A DNA stretch of 64,000 nucleotides from Streptomyces sp. JH14 (GTDB taxonomy: Bacteria > Actinomycetota > Actinomycetes > Streptomycetales > Streptomycetaceae), in NCBI RefSeq assembly GCF_029428675.1, contig NZ_JAJNEL010000001.1:3348001-3412000 (forward strand), read 5' to 3'. Both the position numbers and the translations under genes were made by a program. This document shows positions 56,404-64,000 of this stretch, piece after piece; within the stretch, counting starts at the first letter, position 1, and every line of letters starts with the position of its first letter. The notes beneath the pieces are model-generated. The model saw only the letters and a list, made by a program, of their open reading frames with translations, was not told where the DNA came from and did not search any database.

Positions 56404-57039
56404 CTAGTCGACGGTGCCGTACATGCGGTCGCCCGCGTCGCCGAGGCCCGGCACGATGTAGCCGTTCTCGTTGAGCCGCTCGTCGACCGAGGCGGTGACC
56501 ACGGTGACCGGTGCACCGGCCAGTTCGCGCTCCATCACCTCGACGCCCTCGGGCGCCGCGAGCAGCACGACGGCGGTGACATCGTCCGCACCGCGCTTGA
56601 TCAGCTCCCGGATGGCCGCGACCAGCGTGCCGCCGGTGGCGAGCATCGGGTCCAGGACGTACACCTGGCGGCCCGAGAGGTCGTCCGGCATCCGCGTGGC
56701 GTAGGTCTCCGCCTTGAGCGTCTCCTCGTTGCGGATCATGCCCAGGAAGCCGACCTCGGCGGTCGGCAGCAGCCGCACCATGCCGTCGAGCATGCCGAGA
56801 CCGGCCCGCAGGATCGGCACGACCAACGGTCGCGGGTACGACAGTTTCACGCCGGTGGTCGGCGTCACCGGGGTCTCGATGTCGACCTGCTCGGTGCGCA
56901 CGTCCCGGGTGGCCTCGTACGCGAGCAGGGTGACCAGCTCGTCGGCGAGCCGCCGGAAGGTCGGGGAGTCGGTGCGCTTGTCGCGCAGGGTGGTGAGCTT
57001 GTGCGCGACCAGCGGGTGGTCGACGACGTGGATCCGCAT
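56404..57039 (-). CDS. upp: uracil phosphoribosyltransferase
   Basis: 211 aa, pyrimidine salvage: uracil plus PRPP gives [23 protein letters not shown] start, the RAGLGMLDG loop, and the PRPP motif [18 protein letters not shown]. The C-terminal uracil-binding segment ends [20 protein letters not shown]. Monocistronic, divergent from the small gene at 57143. Confidence 0.97.
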   Translation of the reverse strand: MRIHVVDHPLVAHKLTTLRDKRTDSPTFRRLADELVTLLAYEATRDVRTEQVDIETPVTPTTGVKLSYPRPLVVPILRAGLGMLDGMVRLLPTAEVGFLGMIRNEETLKAETYATRMPDDLSGRQVYVLDPMLATGGTLVAAIRELIKRGADDVTAVVLLAAPEGVEVMERELAGAPVTVVTASVDERLNENGYIVPGLGDAGDRMYGTVD

Positions 57040-57142
57040 GGGCTCAACAGTAGCGGGGGTCTCCGCACCTGTGCGCTGGCATCAACCGCACGTTCGGAGG
57101 GAAGGTGGGGGCATACGGACCCAGCCTGGGGGTGATGTGCCG

Positions 57143-57370
57143 ATGCCGCACGGGGAGCAGCAGAATCGGGACCAGTCGGTTCCGCAGGCCACACAGGGCC
57201 CACGGGACACGCTGGACGCGCCCGAGACGGACACGGAGCGACGCAGGCGCCGCGCCCAGTTTCTGCGCGAGCTCCACGAGGCGAAGGCACTGCGCGACCG
57301 GGTGCAGCCACGCCGGGCCCGGGCCGCCCGAATGCGCCAAGCCATGCGGATGCGGACCTTCCGCTGGTAG
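57143..57370 (+). CDS. small basic protein of unknown function
   Basis: 75 aa, MPHGEQQNRDQSVPQATQGP then a helical, very Arg-rich region TERRRRRAQFLRELHEAKAL and RRARAARMRQAMRMRTFRW. ATG 57143, or GTG two codons earlier after GGGGG. A similar small gene stands between upp and the TadA-associated gene in other Streptomyces (from memory). Possibly nucleic-acid binding by charge alone. Confidence 0.7.
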   Translation: MPHGEQQNRDQSVPQATQGPRDTLDAPETDTERRRRRAQFLRELHEAKALRDRVQPRRARAARMRQAMRMRTFRW

Positions 57371-57571
57371 CCGCCCAAACCCGCCGGACAGCGCCGCCGG
57401 ACGGCCCCGCCGAAGCGGTGTCCTCGACAACTGATGGCCGACGCAACGGTCGAACTCCTCTCGCGAACGCTTCCTTTCTGCCACGATTCCGATGGGCGGG
57501 ACGCAGGGCAGCCGGATCACCGACTGGCCTCCCGCCGGACCGACACCCCTATGACCAGTGGGAGAGTCACG

Positions 57572-58168
57572 GTGTACTTCGCCGCACTGCTCGCGCGCAC
57601 CGAAGACGGGTGGGAAGCGAGCGACACGGAGCTCGACGATGTGGAGACCCTGTCCGATCTGACGGATCTGGCCCGTGAGGCCTCGGTGGACGAGGACACG
57701 GTGCTCGTCTTCATCGAACAGGAGGACGCCTGGTTCGGCGTCATCCGGGTGGACGGTGAGGAGGACCCCCGTATCTACATCTCGGACGCGTCCGCCGCCG
57801 CCCGCTCCTCGTACGGGGAGATCCTGCTCACCGATGAACTGCTCGGCCGCGAACCCGGGGCCGAGGACGCGATTGCCGCCCTCGAAGAGCTCGTCGGCCT
57901 CGACGGTACGGAGGACGACGAGCCGGACCAGACCACCGACAACAACGACACCGACCTCGACGACAACGACAACGACAACGACGACAACGACGACAACGAC
58001 GACGACGGGCTCGACGCCGACGCCGTACCGGCGGGTCCCCTCGGCGACACCGGGATCCTGTCCGACCTCGGGCTCCCCGAGAAGGAGCTGCTGCTCCTGC
58101 GGACGGACGCACTGGCGGAGATCGCGGACGCGCTGGGAGCGGCCGAGGTCCTGGAAACCGTCCGTTAG
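57572..58168 (+). CDS. tRNA adenosine deaminase-associated protein
   Basis: 198 aa from GTG 57572, seven bases after GGGAG; ATG 57551 is too close to any site. MYFAALLARTEDGWEASDTE start, then WFGVIRVDGEEDPRIYISDA and a C-terminal SDLGLPEKELLLLRTDALAE region. Between them lies an acidic low-complexity tract of Asp-Asn repeats (residues about 118-150) coded by GACAAC/GACGAC triplets. The family always precedes tadA in Streptomyces; its role is unknown. 9 bp before tadA. Confidence 0.88.
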   Translation: MYFAALLARTEDGWEASDTELDDVETLSDLTDLAREASVDEDTVLVFIEQEDAWFGVIRVDGEEDPRIYISDASAAARSSYGEILLTDELLGREPGAEDAIAALEELVGLDGTEDDEPDQTTDNNDTDLDDNDNDNDDNDDNDDDGLDADAVPAGPLGDTGILSDLGLPEKELLLLRTDALAEIADALGAAEVLETVR

Positions 58169-58177
58169 GGTCCGCGG

Positions 58178-58702
58178 GTGACCGAACGACCGGGCCCGCA
58201 CCGACCGTCAGAACCGCACGATCCGACGGGCGAACCACCGCACGACCCCGTGCGGGACCCGTGGCGGGCGCCCATGCGCCACGCCCTGGACGAGGCGGCG
58301 CACGCGGCGCGGGCCGGCGATGTGCCGGTCGGCGCCGTCGTTCTCGGCCCGGGCGGCGACCTGCTCGCCACAGGGCACAACGAACGCGAGGCGACCGGCG
58401 ACCCGACCGCGCACGCCGAGATCGTCGCGCTGCGCCGGGCCTCGGCGGCCCTCGGTGCATGGCGGCTTGCCGGGTGCACGCTGGTGGTCACCCTGGAGCC
58501 GTGCACGATGTGCGCGGGTGCGCTCGTGCAGTCCCGGGTGGCCCGTGTGGTCTACGGGGCTCGGGACGAGAAGGCGGGCGCGGCCGGCTCGCTCTGGGAC
58601 GTCGTACGGGACCGGCGGCTCAACCACCGCCCCGAAGTGATCCACGGAGTCCTGGAGGAGGACTGCTCCGCCCAGCTGACGGCCTTCTTCCGCGACCGCT
58701 GA
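58178..58702 (+). CDS. tadA: tRNA-specific adenosine deaminase
   Basis: 174 aa. Converts A34 to inosine in tRNA-Arg(ACG). Zinc and catalytic motifs are H79-A-E81 (PTAHAEIVAL) and P108-C109-T-M-C112 (TLEPCTMCAGA), with a typical C-terminus SLWDVVRDRRLNHRPEVIHG. GTG 58178 gives a 32-residue Pro-rich extension; ATG 58274 (MRHALDEAAHAARAGDVPVG) is the start of the conserved domain and an alternative. Confidence 0.94.
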   Translation: MTERPGPHRPSEPHDPTGEPPHDPVRDPWRAPMRHALDEAAHAARAGDVPVGAVVLGPGGDLLATGHNEREATGDPTAHAEIVALRRASAALGAWRLAGCTLVVTLEPCTMCAGALVQSRVARVVYGARDEKAGAAGSLWDVVRDRRLNHRPEVIHGVLEEDCSAQLTAFFRDR

Positions 58703-58804
58703 CCCCGCCCGGGAGCGCCGCCGCTGCACGGTCCGGGGGCCGGCTCGGGGCGTCACGGGGAATCGGATTTCGACCCACGGCCCCGATGGTCTAAGCTCTC
58801 TCTC

Positions 58805-58889
58805 GGTAGCGTGTCCGAGCGGCCGAAGGAGCTCGCCTCGAAAGCGAGTGTGGGGAAACTCACCGAGGGTTCAAATCCCTCCGCTACCG
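58805..58889 (+). tRNA. tRNA-Ser (anticodon CGA)
   Basis: Acceptor arms GGTAGCG/CGCTACC, anticodon stem CTCGC/GCGAG with loop CTCGAAA (CGA), long variable arm, intact T-arm GGTTCAAATCC. Its 3' part is echoed at 60247-60301, marking it as an old integration target. Confidence 0.95.
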
Positions 58890-58896
58890 CAGGTAG

Positions 58897-58932
58897 ACGA
58901 AGGGCCCGGTCCATCTGGACCGGGCCCTTCGT
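58897..58932 (+). terminator. terminator after tRNA-Ser(CGA)
   Basis: Perfect 17-bp stem ACGAAGGGCCCGGTCCA / TGGACCGGGCCCTTCGT with a TC turn. It also lies just downstream of the convergent integrase pseudogene. Confidence 0.9.
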
Positions 58933-58943
58933 GCTGCTCCGTC

Positions 58944-59301
58944 TCAGTTGGCCGGTACGGGCACGCCGGCGGCCCCGTCGTCGTCGGGCCCGTCTCCGTT
59001 CGGCTCCTGGATGAGTCCGCCTACCTGTCGGGCAACGTCACTGCGTACCGAGTCGACCATGTGCTGATACGCGCGGCCATGGCGGTTTTGGACCTCCCCA
59101 TGAGGGCCATGACGGCCCTCTCCGAGACTCTGCGGGCGGTAGCCGGCCTTCCTGCCGCATGTGTCGGCGCACCCGTGGGCGGAGCGAGGGCGCCGACGAC
59201 TCCGACGCACCATCAGCACCCCTCGGCACAGGTCCACATCCCCACTCGAGGCCGAGGGCCTCGCCCTGACGAAGCCCGAGAGCCGGCGCCACGACCCGAT
59301 C
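58944..59301 (-). pseudogene. tyrosine integrase remnant
   Basis: On the minus strand from 59301: DRVVAPALGLRQGEALGLEW, matching the box I region of the intact integrase (ALGLRQGEALALQW). After a frameshift comes DVDLCRGVLMVRRSRRRPRS then AHGCADTCGRKAGY, matching its DVDL...HGCDDEPCGRKPGY insert. A gap removes the H-x-x-R region, and the end RAYQHMVDSVRSDVARQVGG matches ARYMHVTGPMLRRVADQVGE. Frame broken at least once and about 100 residues lost, so it is inactive. The sequence upstream (59303-59429) encodes an unrelated Gly/Asn-rich peptide. Confidence 0.85.
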
Positions 59302-59630
59302 TGCCGGCCACCACCGCCGCCAGCCGTATTCGCGGCATTGCCGTTTCCCGTGCTGACGGAGCCATCGATGTTGATTTCGATAATGTGACTCACATTGTTG
59401 GTTGTCTGATTGGCAACTTGGGTTATCAACGCCTACGACAGGCCGTTGAGCGCTTATCACCTGAACGTTGAGGCACACATCCAGTGAGCCTTCATCACCC
59501 TCATGACTATCGCCTCACCTGGGAATCCTGCGCGAATGGGTCTATTTCCGAGTAAGTTTCGCACCCTTTGTCACAGGTGATCTGTTTGAGATGGCAAGAC
59601 CTCAATTCTGGCGCTTGAGAAGGAGAAAGC

Positions 59631-60098
59631 ATGAGGATTCGAAGGTGTATGGCGATTGTGGTTCCGCTCGCCTTTGCCACAGCGAGTATCGGCGGAGTTG
59701 CCTCGGCCGACGACAGCCATGACAAGAATGACGCCGTTACCGTGTTCTGCAACAACCCGTTCAACTTCAGCCTCGTGGATGCCGGCGGCGGCAACGGCGG
59801 GCTGCTCGGCCAGGTCGCCAAGGGCCTGGGCGTCGGTCTGGGCGGGGATGGCTACCACGGCGGAGTCAGTACGCTCCCGTACGGCGACAACACCGGCGGG
59901 GACGGGGTCGGCCTTGGGGCAGCAAACTTCGGCAGCGCCGATGGCGGAGACGGTGGCAACGCCGAACAGTCCACGCACCAGTACGTCGCGAACAACCGCT
60001 GCACCGTCGGCGACGAGACACACAAGAAGAAGGTCCAAGTCATCAAGGACAGCTTCAACAAGATCGACAAGAAGAAGATCGTTCGCAGCGGCCACTAG
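59631..60098 (+). CDS. small secreted Gly-rich protein
   Basis: 155 aa; AGGAG five bases before ATG 59631. Signal peptide MRIRRCMAIVVPLAFATASI with cleavage after GVASA (about residue 26). The mature protein has an FCNNPFNFS segment and a Gly/Asn/Asp-rich centre (VGLGGDGYHGGVSTLPYGDN, FGSADGGDGGNAEQS). A second Cys (NNRCTVG) and a Lys-rich tail (KKKVQVIKDSFNKIDKKKIV) follow. No known family. Sole intact gene of the decayed element, which may reflect selection or chance. Confidence 0.75.
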   Translation: MRIRRCMAIVVPLAFATASIGGVASADDSHDKNDAVTVFCNNPFNFSLVDAGGGNGGLLGQVAKGLGVGLGGDGYHGGVSTLPYGDNTGGDGVGLGAANFGSADGGDGGNAEQSTHQYVANNRCTVGDETHKKKVQVIKDSFNKIDKKKIVRSGH

Positions 60099-60246
60099 TC
60101 CAGGTCAGCCCTGAGGTGCCCCGTCTCAGTTCCTGTCTCATTCACCCCCGCCCGGGGCCGTCCAGAGCAGTTCACGCGACGGGCGCGGCTACGTGAATGA
60201 ACGGGGCTGAACAGCACCGAATTCCCATCTGACCTGCACGAGCAGA

Positions 60247-60301
60247 CCTCGAAAGCGAGTGCGGGGAAACTCGCCGAGGGTTCAAATCCCTCCGCTATCG
60301 C
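60247..60301 (+). repeat. decayed attR copy of tRNA-Ser(CGA) 3' end
   Basis: 52 of 55 bases match 58836-58890; the three changes lie at the variable arm, the T-stem side and the acceptor. It lacks the 5' half, so it is not a tRNA gene. Confidence 0.88.
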
Positions 60302-60306
60302 TTCGG

Positions 60307-60352
60307 AAGACCGCCTCTGATCCTGCGAAAGCAGGTCGGGGGCGGTCTTTTG
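60307..60352 (+). terminator. terminator downstream of the decayed attR
   Basis: Outer stem AAGACCGCC/GGCGGTCTT with inner CCTGC-GAAA-GCAGG and a following TTTTG. Probably the original tRNA-Ser(CGA) terminator displaced by integration. Confidence 0.8.
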
Positions 60353-60382
60353 TTCCCCGCGCCAAGTCCGTTTCTGTTCCGC

Positions 60383-60623
60383 CGATGCGCTCCCTGTCCG
60401 ATGTGCATGAGCGTCATCCACTGGTCGCGGATCGACGCGGTGCACTTCGGCTGCGGCCTGGACGACACCCGCCGGATCGGCTTCGACGACGTCCATCCGT
60501 ACGAGGACTTCAGAAGGCCGCTCGGCCGGCGGTCGATCAGGGTCGAGCAGACCCATCGCGAAATCGGCGCCCGGGGCGGCCTACGGCACATGGATGAACA
60601 AGGCGGACCGGCACGCGCACTGA
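60383..60623 (+). pseudogene. guanine/nucleoside deaminase C-terminal fragment
   Basis: Begins abruptly at the second zinc motif CPMCMSVIHWSRIDAVHFGC, then GLDDTRRIGFDDVHPYEDFR and RRSIRVEQTHREIGARGG. A frameshift near 60565 leads to AYGTWMNKADRHAH and stop at 60621. The H-A-E half of the active site is missing. A 5'-truncated deaminase next to the scar of the decayed element; likely cut during its integration or deletion. Confidence 0.75.
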
Positions 60624-60948
60624 GGACGGCCGGCCCCGGGGGTCCACGACGCGGGCGTGCACGGGGAGCAGGCCGAGGCGGTGTGCCTCAGGACAGAAGT
60701 GGTGCATCGAGAGCGCGCTGCGGGACGAGCACCGGGCGTGTGTGGTGATGCCGGCGGCGAACTCGGCGGGGCGCGGCGTCGGTCGGCAGGGGTGCAGGGC
60801 GGCGAGGCAATCGCCGGTACACGAGCATCGAATCGGAGGTGTGATCGAAAACCCATCGGAAACCCCCACGGAAACCCCCATCGGATACGACCATCCGTGC
60901 GGATAGAATCGCCCGACTGCACAGGGGATCGATGGGGAGGCAGGGGCT
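60624..60948. other. intergenic region with short tandem repeats
   Basis: About 325 bp without a gene. Around 60848-60883 an A3C4-5 unit (AAACCC[CC]A..CGG) occurs three times with a 12-13-bp period. GGATAGAATC near 60900 could supply a -10 (TAGAAT, 60904-60909) for the small membrane protein gene. Confidence 0.45.
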
Positions 60949-61113
60949 GTGGCGCAAGCGAAGAAGATCGCGCTCTACATGGTTGTGGTCTTCGTGCTGT
61001 ACACGATCATCACGTCCCCGAAACGGGCCGCAGATCTCGTCGAGGTAGGGTTCGAGGGCGTTGCGAGTGCCGCACAGGGCGTCGGCGATTTCATGACCGA
61101 GCTCGTGAAGTAG
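60949..61113 (+). CDS. small membrane protein
   Basis: 54 aa from GTG 60949: MAQAKKIALYMVVVFVLYTI then ITSPKRAADLVEVGFEGVAS and AAQGVGDFMTELVK. One transmembrane helix (residues 7-22) followed by an amphipathic helix. GGGAGG eight bases upstream. Nine bases before the Dabb gene, so probably cotranscribed. Below usual ORF length limits; TAGAAT at 60904 is a plausible -10. Function unknown. Confidence 0.75.
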   Translation: MAQAKKIALYMVVVFVLYTIITSPKRAADLVEVGFEGVASAAQGVGDFMTELVK

Positions 61114-61122
61114 GAGACCCCC

Positions 61123-61416
61123 ATGATCCGCCACCTGGTCCTGTTCAAGCTGAACGACGGCGTGCAGCGCGATGATCCGCAGGTCGTCGCCGGGGCGAAG
61201 GCGTTCCAGGAGCTGGCGGGGAAGATCCCCGAGCTGGAGTTCTGGGAATGCGCCTGGAACATCACCGACCGGCCGATCGCGTACGACTTCGCCATCAACT
61301 CCGCGGTCGCCGACGAGGACGCACTGAAGCGCTACGTCGAGCACCCGGCCCATCAGGCCGCCGCCGGACAGTGGCGGTCCTTCGCCACCTGGGTGATCGC
61401 CGACTATCCGTTCTGA
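61123..61416 (+). CDS. Dabb-family (stress-responsive alpha/beta barrel) protein
   Basis: 97 aa, MIRHLVLFKLNDGVQRDDPQ ... FWECAWNITDRPIAYDFAIN ... LKRYVEHPAHQAAAGQWRSF. Ferredoxin-like dimeric alpha/beta barrel with the H-P-A-H motif near the end. Ribosome binding site GGAG before the ATG overlaps the preceding stop region (TAGGAG). Role unknown. Confidence 0.92.
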   Translation: MIRHLVLFKLNDGVQRDDPQVVAGAKAFQELAGKIPELEFWECAWNITDRPIAYDFAINSAVADEDALKRYVEHPAHQAAAGQWRSFATWVIADYPF

Positions 61417-61459
61417 CCCCCCGGTCGTGACGCCCGAACCCCCAGGGTCCGGGCGCCCC

Positions 61460-61490
61460 AAGCCCTTCACCGATCCGGTGAGGGGCTTTT
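61460..61490 (+). terminator. terminator after the Dabb gene
   Basis: 13-bp stem AAGCCCTTCACCG / CGGTGAGGGGCTT (one G-U) with ATC loop and a TTTT tail. Confidence 0.88.
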
Positions 61491-61623
61491 CCATGCGTTT
61501 AAACCAACTTGACCCCAACACGGGGATGCGCGGTGCTTGCACACAGTGGACATGTCTTGTGATGCTATGACCGCTTTTGACGGATGAGTTGACCGAAGTT
61601 GACCGCAAAGGGGTGGCGTCATC

Positions 61624-62559
61624 GTGCCGGCCAGTACAGCGCCTCAAGTGCCTCCCCAGACCGCCCAGCCCCTCCAGCCAGCCCCGAACATGCAGGCTGT
61701 CCAGAACGCGCAACCGGTACAGAACGCGCAGTCTGTCCAGGACGCGCAAACGGTCCAGACCGAGACACCCGACAGTTCGATGCCGCCCGCCCGGACCCGT
61801 GGCGCGGACACCAGGGCTCTCACCCAGGTCCTCTTCGGGCAGCTCAAGGGGCTGGAACCGGGGTCGCCGGAGCACGGCAGGGTGCGGGCGGCGCTGATCG
61901 AGGCGAACCTCCCCCTCGTGCGGTACGCCGCGGCCCGCTTCCGGAGCCGCAACGAGCCGATGGAGGACGTCGTCCAGGTGGGCACGATCGGCCTGATCAA
62001 CGCCATCGACCGGTTCGACCCCGAGCGCGGCGTCCAGTTCCCGACCTTCGCGATGCCGACCGTCGTCGGCGAGATCAAGCGGTACTTCCGGGACAACGTA
62101 CGTACCGTCCACGTACCGCGGCGGCTTCACGAGCTCTGGGTCCAGGTCACCGGCGCCACCGAGGACCTGACGACCGCGCACGGCCGCTCACCCACCACCG
62201 CCGAGATCGCCGCACGGCTGAAGATCTCCGAGGACGAGGTCCTCGCCTGCATCGAGGCGGGCCGCTCCTACCACGCGACGTCGCTGGAAGCGGCCCAGGA
62301 GGGCGACGGACTGCCCGGACTGCTCGACCGGCTCGGCTACGAGGACCCCGCGCTCGCCGGGGTCGAACACCGCGATCTGGTCCGGCATCTGCTCGTCCAG
62401 CTACCCGAACGTGAGCAGCGGATCCTGCTGCTGCGCTACTACAGCAATCTGACGCAGTCGCAGATCAGCGCCGAGTTGGGTGTCTCCCAGATGCACGTGT
62501 CAAGGCTGCTGGCCCGAAGTTTCGCCCGACTTCGATCCGCAAACAGGATCGAGGCGTAA
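61624..62559 (+). CDS. sigF: RNA polymerase sigma factor SigF (sporulation-type, SigB family)
   Basis: 311 aa from GTG 61624. Region 2 carries [20 protein letters not shown] then [20 protein letters not shown] (about 97-135). Region 3 follows, and region 4 ends [20 protein letters not shown] then [20 protein letters not shown]. The first 60 residues are Pro/Gln-rich with [20 protein letters not shown] repeats. SigF acts late in spore maturation in Streptomyces. Adjacent paralogue sigN follows, the order I recall for SCO4035-SCO4034. AAAGGGG upstream. Confidence 0.9.
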   Translation: MPASTAPQVPPQTAQPLQPAPNMQAVQNAQPVQNAQSVQDAQTVQTETPDSSMPPARTRGADTRALTQVLFGQLKGLEPGSPEHGRVRAALIEANLPLVRYAAARFRSRNEPMEDVVQVGTIGLINAIDRFDPERGVQFPTFAMPTVVGEIKRYFRDNVRTVHVPRRLHELWVQVTGATEDLTTAHGRSPTTAEIAARLKISEDEVLACIEAGRSYHATSLEAAQEGDGLPGLLDRLGYEDPALAGVEHRDLVRHLLVQLPEREQRILLLRYYSNLTQSQISAELGVSQMHVSRLLARSFARLRSANRIEA

Positions 62560-62648
62560 CCGGAACGGGTAAACCGTTCAAGGTCCCTTCCAGGTCGACG
62601 GAATGCCGCACACGCCTTGTTAACTGCACGTATTCCACCTTGACTTGT

Positions 62649-62683
62649 CGACATGTCACTACAGCGTGTTGCCGACATGTGAC
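62649..62683. promoter_or_regulatory. repeated CGACATGT motif upstream of sigN
   Basis: CGACATGTCAC (62649) and CGACATGTGAC (62673) are 24 bp apart. GACATGTC within the first is itself palindromic. They lie about 110-145 bp before the sigN start, in the likely promoter region. Possible regulator or sigma-factor site. Confidence 0.45.
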
Positions 62684-62794
62684 ATTCTGCGTGAACCGCG
62701 TTTGCCGCAGCCCCGCCTCCGGTATTCAGGTGGAGGCTGCGTTCCTCCGATGGTCGCGGCTCAACGCGACCGTCCGCGACCTCAAGGGGGTGGC

Positions 62795-63661
62795 ATGTCC
62801 GTAGAACAGGGCAGCTCGAAGGTGCTCACGCTCACCAAGAGCGCACCCGCACCCGTTGTGCTCACCAGCTCGCCGGAAGCCATCGACACCCGCACTCTGT
62901 CCCGCTCCCTGTTCCTGCGGCTCGCCGCCCTGGGTCCGGCACCGGACCACGACGGACCGGACAGCCCGGAGCGTGCCTACGTGCGGGACACACTCATCGA
63001 GCTCAACCTCCCGCTCGTGCGGTACGCGGCGGCGCGGTTCCGGAGCCGTAACGAACCGATGGAGGACATCGTCCAGGTCGGCACGATCGGCCTGATCAAG
63101 GCGATCGACCGGTTCGACTGCGAACGGGGTGTGGAGTTCCCGACGTTCGCGATGCCCACCGTCGTCGGCGAGATCAAGCGCTTCTTCCGTGACACCTCCT
63201 GGTCGGTGCGGGTGCCGCGCCGGCTCCAGGAACTGCGGCTCGCGCTGACCAAGACCAGCGACGAGCTGGCCCAGAAGCTCGACCGCTCGCCGACCGTGCC
63301 GGAGCTCGCGGCGGCGCTCGGGGTCTCCGAGGAGGACGTGGTCGACGGACTGGCCGTCGGCAACGCGTACACAGCCTCTTCACTGGACTCGCCCTCTCCC
63401 GAGGACGACGGCGGTGAGGGCTCCCTCGCGGACCGGCTCGGTTACGAGGACTCGGCACTGGAAGGAGTCGAGTACCGCGAATCGCTGAAGCCGCTGCTGG
63501 CCAAGCTCCCGCCCCGCGAGCGGCAGATCATCATGCTGCGGTTCTTCGCCAACATGACCCAGTCGCAGATCGGCGAGGAGGTCGGCATCTCGCAGATGCA
63601 TGTCTCGCGGCTGCTCACCCGGACCCTGGCCCAGCTCCGGGAAGGACTCATCGCCGACTAG
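62795..63661 (+). CDS. sigN: RNA polymerase sigma factor SigN (SigB/SigF family)
   Basis: 288 aa from ATG 62795 after AAGGGGGTGGC; the longer open frame from 62645 is rejected. Region 2 nearly copies that of SigF ([20 protein letters not shown] then [20 protein letters not shown]), and region 4 is [20 protein letters not shown] then [20 protein letters not shown]. The two genes look like an old tandem duplication. In Streptomyces SigN acts in aerial development. It has its own intergenic promoter region (235 bp). Confidence 0.92.
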   Translation: MSVEQGSSKVLTLTKSAPAPVVLTSSPEAIDTRTLSRSLFLRLAALGPAPDHDGPDSPERAYVRDTLIELNLPLVRYAAARFRSRNEPMEDIVQVGTIGLIKAIDRFDCERGVEFPTFAMPTVVGEIKRFFRDTSWSVRVPRRLQELRLALTKTSDELAQKLDRSPTVPELAAALGVSEEDVVDGLAVGNAYTASSLDSPSPEDDGGEGSLADRLGYEDSALEGVEYRESLKPLLAKLPPRERQIIMLRFFANMTQSQIGEEVGISQMHVSRLLTRTLAQLREGLIAD

Positions 63662-63733
63662 GGCCTTTCGTTCGGATCAGGCTGGATCAGGGAGCGGGGT
63701 CTGGTGCGTGCAGCTGCAGGGCGGAGGAAGGAG

Positions 63734-63750
63734 CCGACGCGGAGCGTCGG
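63734..63750 (+). terminator. short hairpin downstream of sigN
   Basis: Perfect 7-bp stem CCGACGC/GCGTCGG with a GGA loop, 73 bp past the stop. The rest of 63662-63911 holds no gene. Confidence 0.5.
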
Positions 63751-63884
63751 GGACTGACGACAACGCGGCAGATGTGCGTGCCCGACCCCGCGAGCCCAGC
63801 ATGATCCGAACGAGAGGCCCTGGGAGCCTGCAGCGCGAGGGGCTCCTCGCCGACCGTGGAGCCAGGAGCACAAGGGTTCCGAAT

Positions 63885-63897
63885 TGACGGACCGTCA
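63885..63897. promoter_or_regulatory. TetR-operator-like palindrome
   Basis: TGACGGACCGTCA is a 13-bp palindrome about the central A and overlaps a -35-like TTGACG (63884-63889). It lies 15 bp before the start of the next gene. This form is common for TetR-family repressors. Confidence 0.5.
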
Positions 63898-63911
63898 GCC
63901 ACACTGACGCG

Positions 63912-64000
63912 ATGCGACGTCAGACATTCGGCTCGACCGGCCGCCGGGGCACCCTGATCGCCGCCTCGGCGGCCGTGCTGTGCCTGGGCGGCGCGCTCGC
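63912..64000 (+). CDS. secreted or membrane protein, 5' end only
   Basis: ATG 63912 opens MRRQTFGSTGRRGTLIAASA then AVLCLGGAL, a basic N-region and hydrophobic core of a signal peptide; the window ends after 29 codons. A possible lipobox or cleavage site lies beyond. Function cannot be judged. Confidence 0.6.
   Translation, partial: MRRQTFGSTGRRGTLIAASAAVLCLGGAL

Larger units (their letters stand above)
58836..60301. mobile_element. decayed integrative element in tRNA-Ser(CGA)
   Basis: Bounded by the tRNA-Ser(CGA) 3' half (58836-58890) and a 55-bp copy with three mismatches at 60247-60301. Inside are an integrase pseudogene next to the tRNA (same position and orientation as in the intact AICE), one intact secreted-protein gene, and, 100 bp before the distal repeat, a GTCTCAG..GTCTCATTC arm-like motif resembling those of the intact AICE. 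Only about 1.4 kb remains. Confidence 0.8.

Noticed and set aside
60240..60302. tRNA-Ser gene near 60.2 kb
   Set aside because: Lacks the 5' half and has a changed acceptor base; it is a decayed att copy.
60840..60890. CRISPR array
   Set aside because: Three short A/C units at 12-13 bp period are far too small for repeat-spacer structure, and no cas gene is present.

Overview
The window is a high-GC actinobacterial chromosome segment, almost certainly Streptomyces. It carries valine dehydrogenase next to a DUF3073 gene, scattered pur genes, an Lsr2 paralogue, dnaX-ffs, upp-tadA and the sigF-sigN pair. From memory this order matches the conserved core of S. coelicolor around SCO4090 to SCO4034; I could not run a comparison. 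GTG starts, GC-rich hairpin terminators and predicted leaderless starts fit the same assignment.

Layout: (1) 1-23.2 kb is core chromosome. It holds vdh, DUF3073, purM-purF, a sulfatase with a short Cys/Arg leader ORF in front, a META-domain lipoprotein, a DinB/maleylpyruvate-isomerase-like protein, purL-purQ-purS, an Lsr2-like protein, three tRNA-Gly genes around a decayed response regulator, purC, a dimethylformamidase-like protein, an M48-like membrane protein without its metal motif, purD, dnaX and the SRP RNA. Six of the listed enzymes (PurF, PurD, PurS/Q/L, PurM and PurC) build most of the IMP pathway.

(2) 23.2-38.4 kb is a 15.1-kb actinomycete integrative and conjugative element (AICE) of the pSAM2 type in the 3' end of tRNA-Ser(GGA), bounded by 79-bp identical repeats. 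It has int-xis-RepSA, Spd/transfer genes, a TraB/FtsK-like translocase and a GntR repressor with palindromic operators. Its cargo, 31.4-38.1 kb, is less GC-rich. It includes a large nested inverted repeat, a two-gene cassette of unknown function (DUF3800 protein plus a 768-aa protein with a ParB-like DG.TR motif), and a restriction-modification set (HNH nuclease, C5 methyltransferase, Vsr, AbrB-like protein).

(3) 38.4-53.5 kb is variable chromosome: an amine-oxidase pseudogene, a LuxR-family LAL regulator, a DUF234-type ATPase, a four-gene lipoprotein/adaptor/ABC export operon followed by a convergent OmpR-type two-component system, a secreted SH3-like protein, a chimeric lipoprotein pseudogene and a base-excision glycosylase. 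Three perfectly phased 11-bp repeats precede the export operon and look like an OmpR/PhoB-type binding site.

(4) 53.6-64 kb returns to core: a HerA-like ATPase, a LytR_C protein, upp, tadA with its partner, tRNA-Ser(CGA), a small protein plus Dabb protein, sigF, sigN and the start of a secreted protein. Between tRNA-Ser(CGA) and 60.3 kb lies a collapsed integrative element, with an integrase pseudogene, one intact secreted-protein gene and a decayed 55-bp copy of the tRNA end. Two serine tRNA genes in one window have therefore each served as an integration site.
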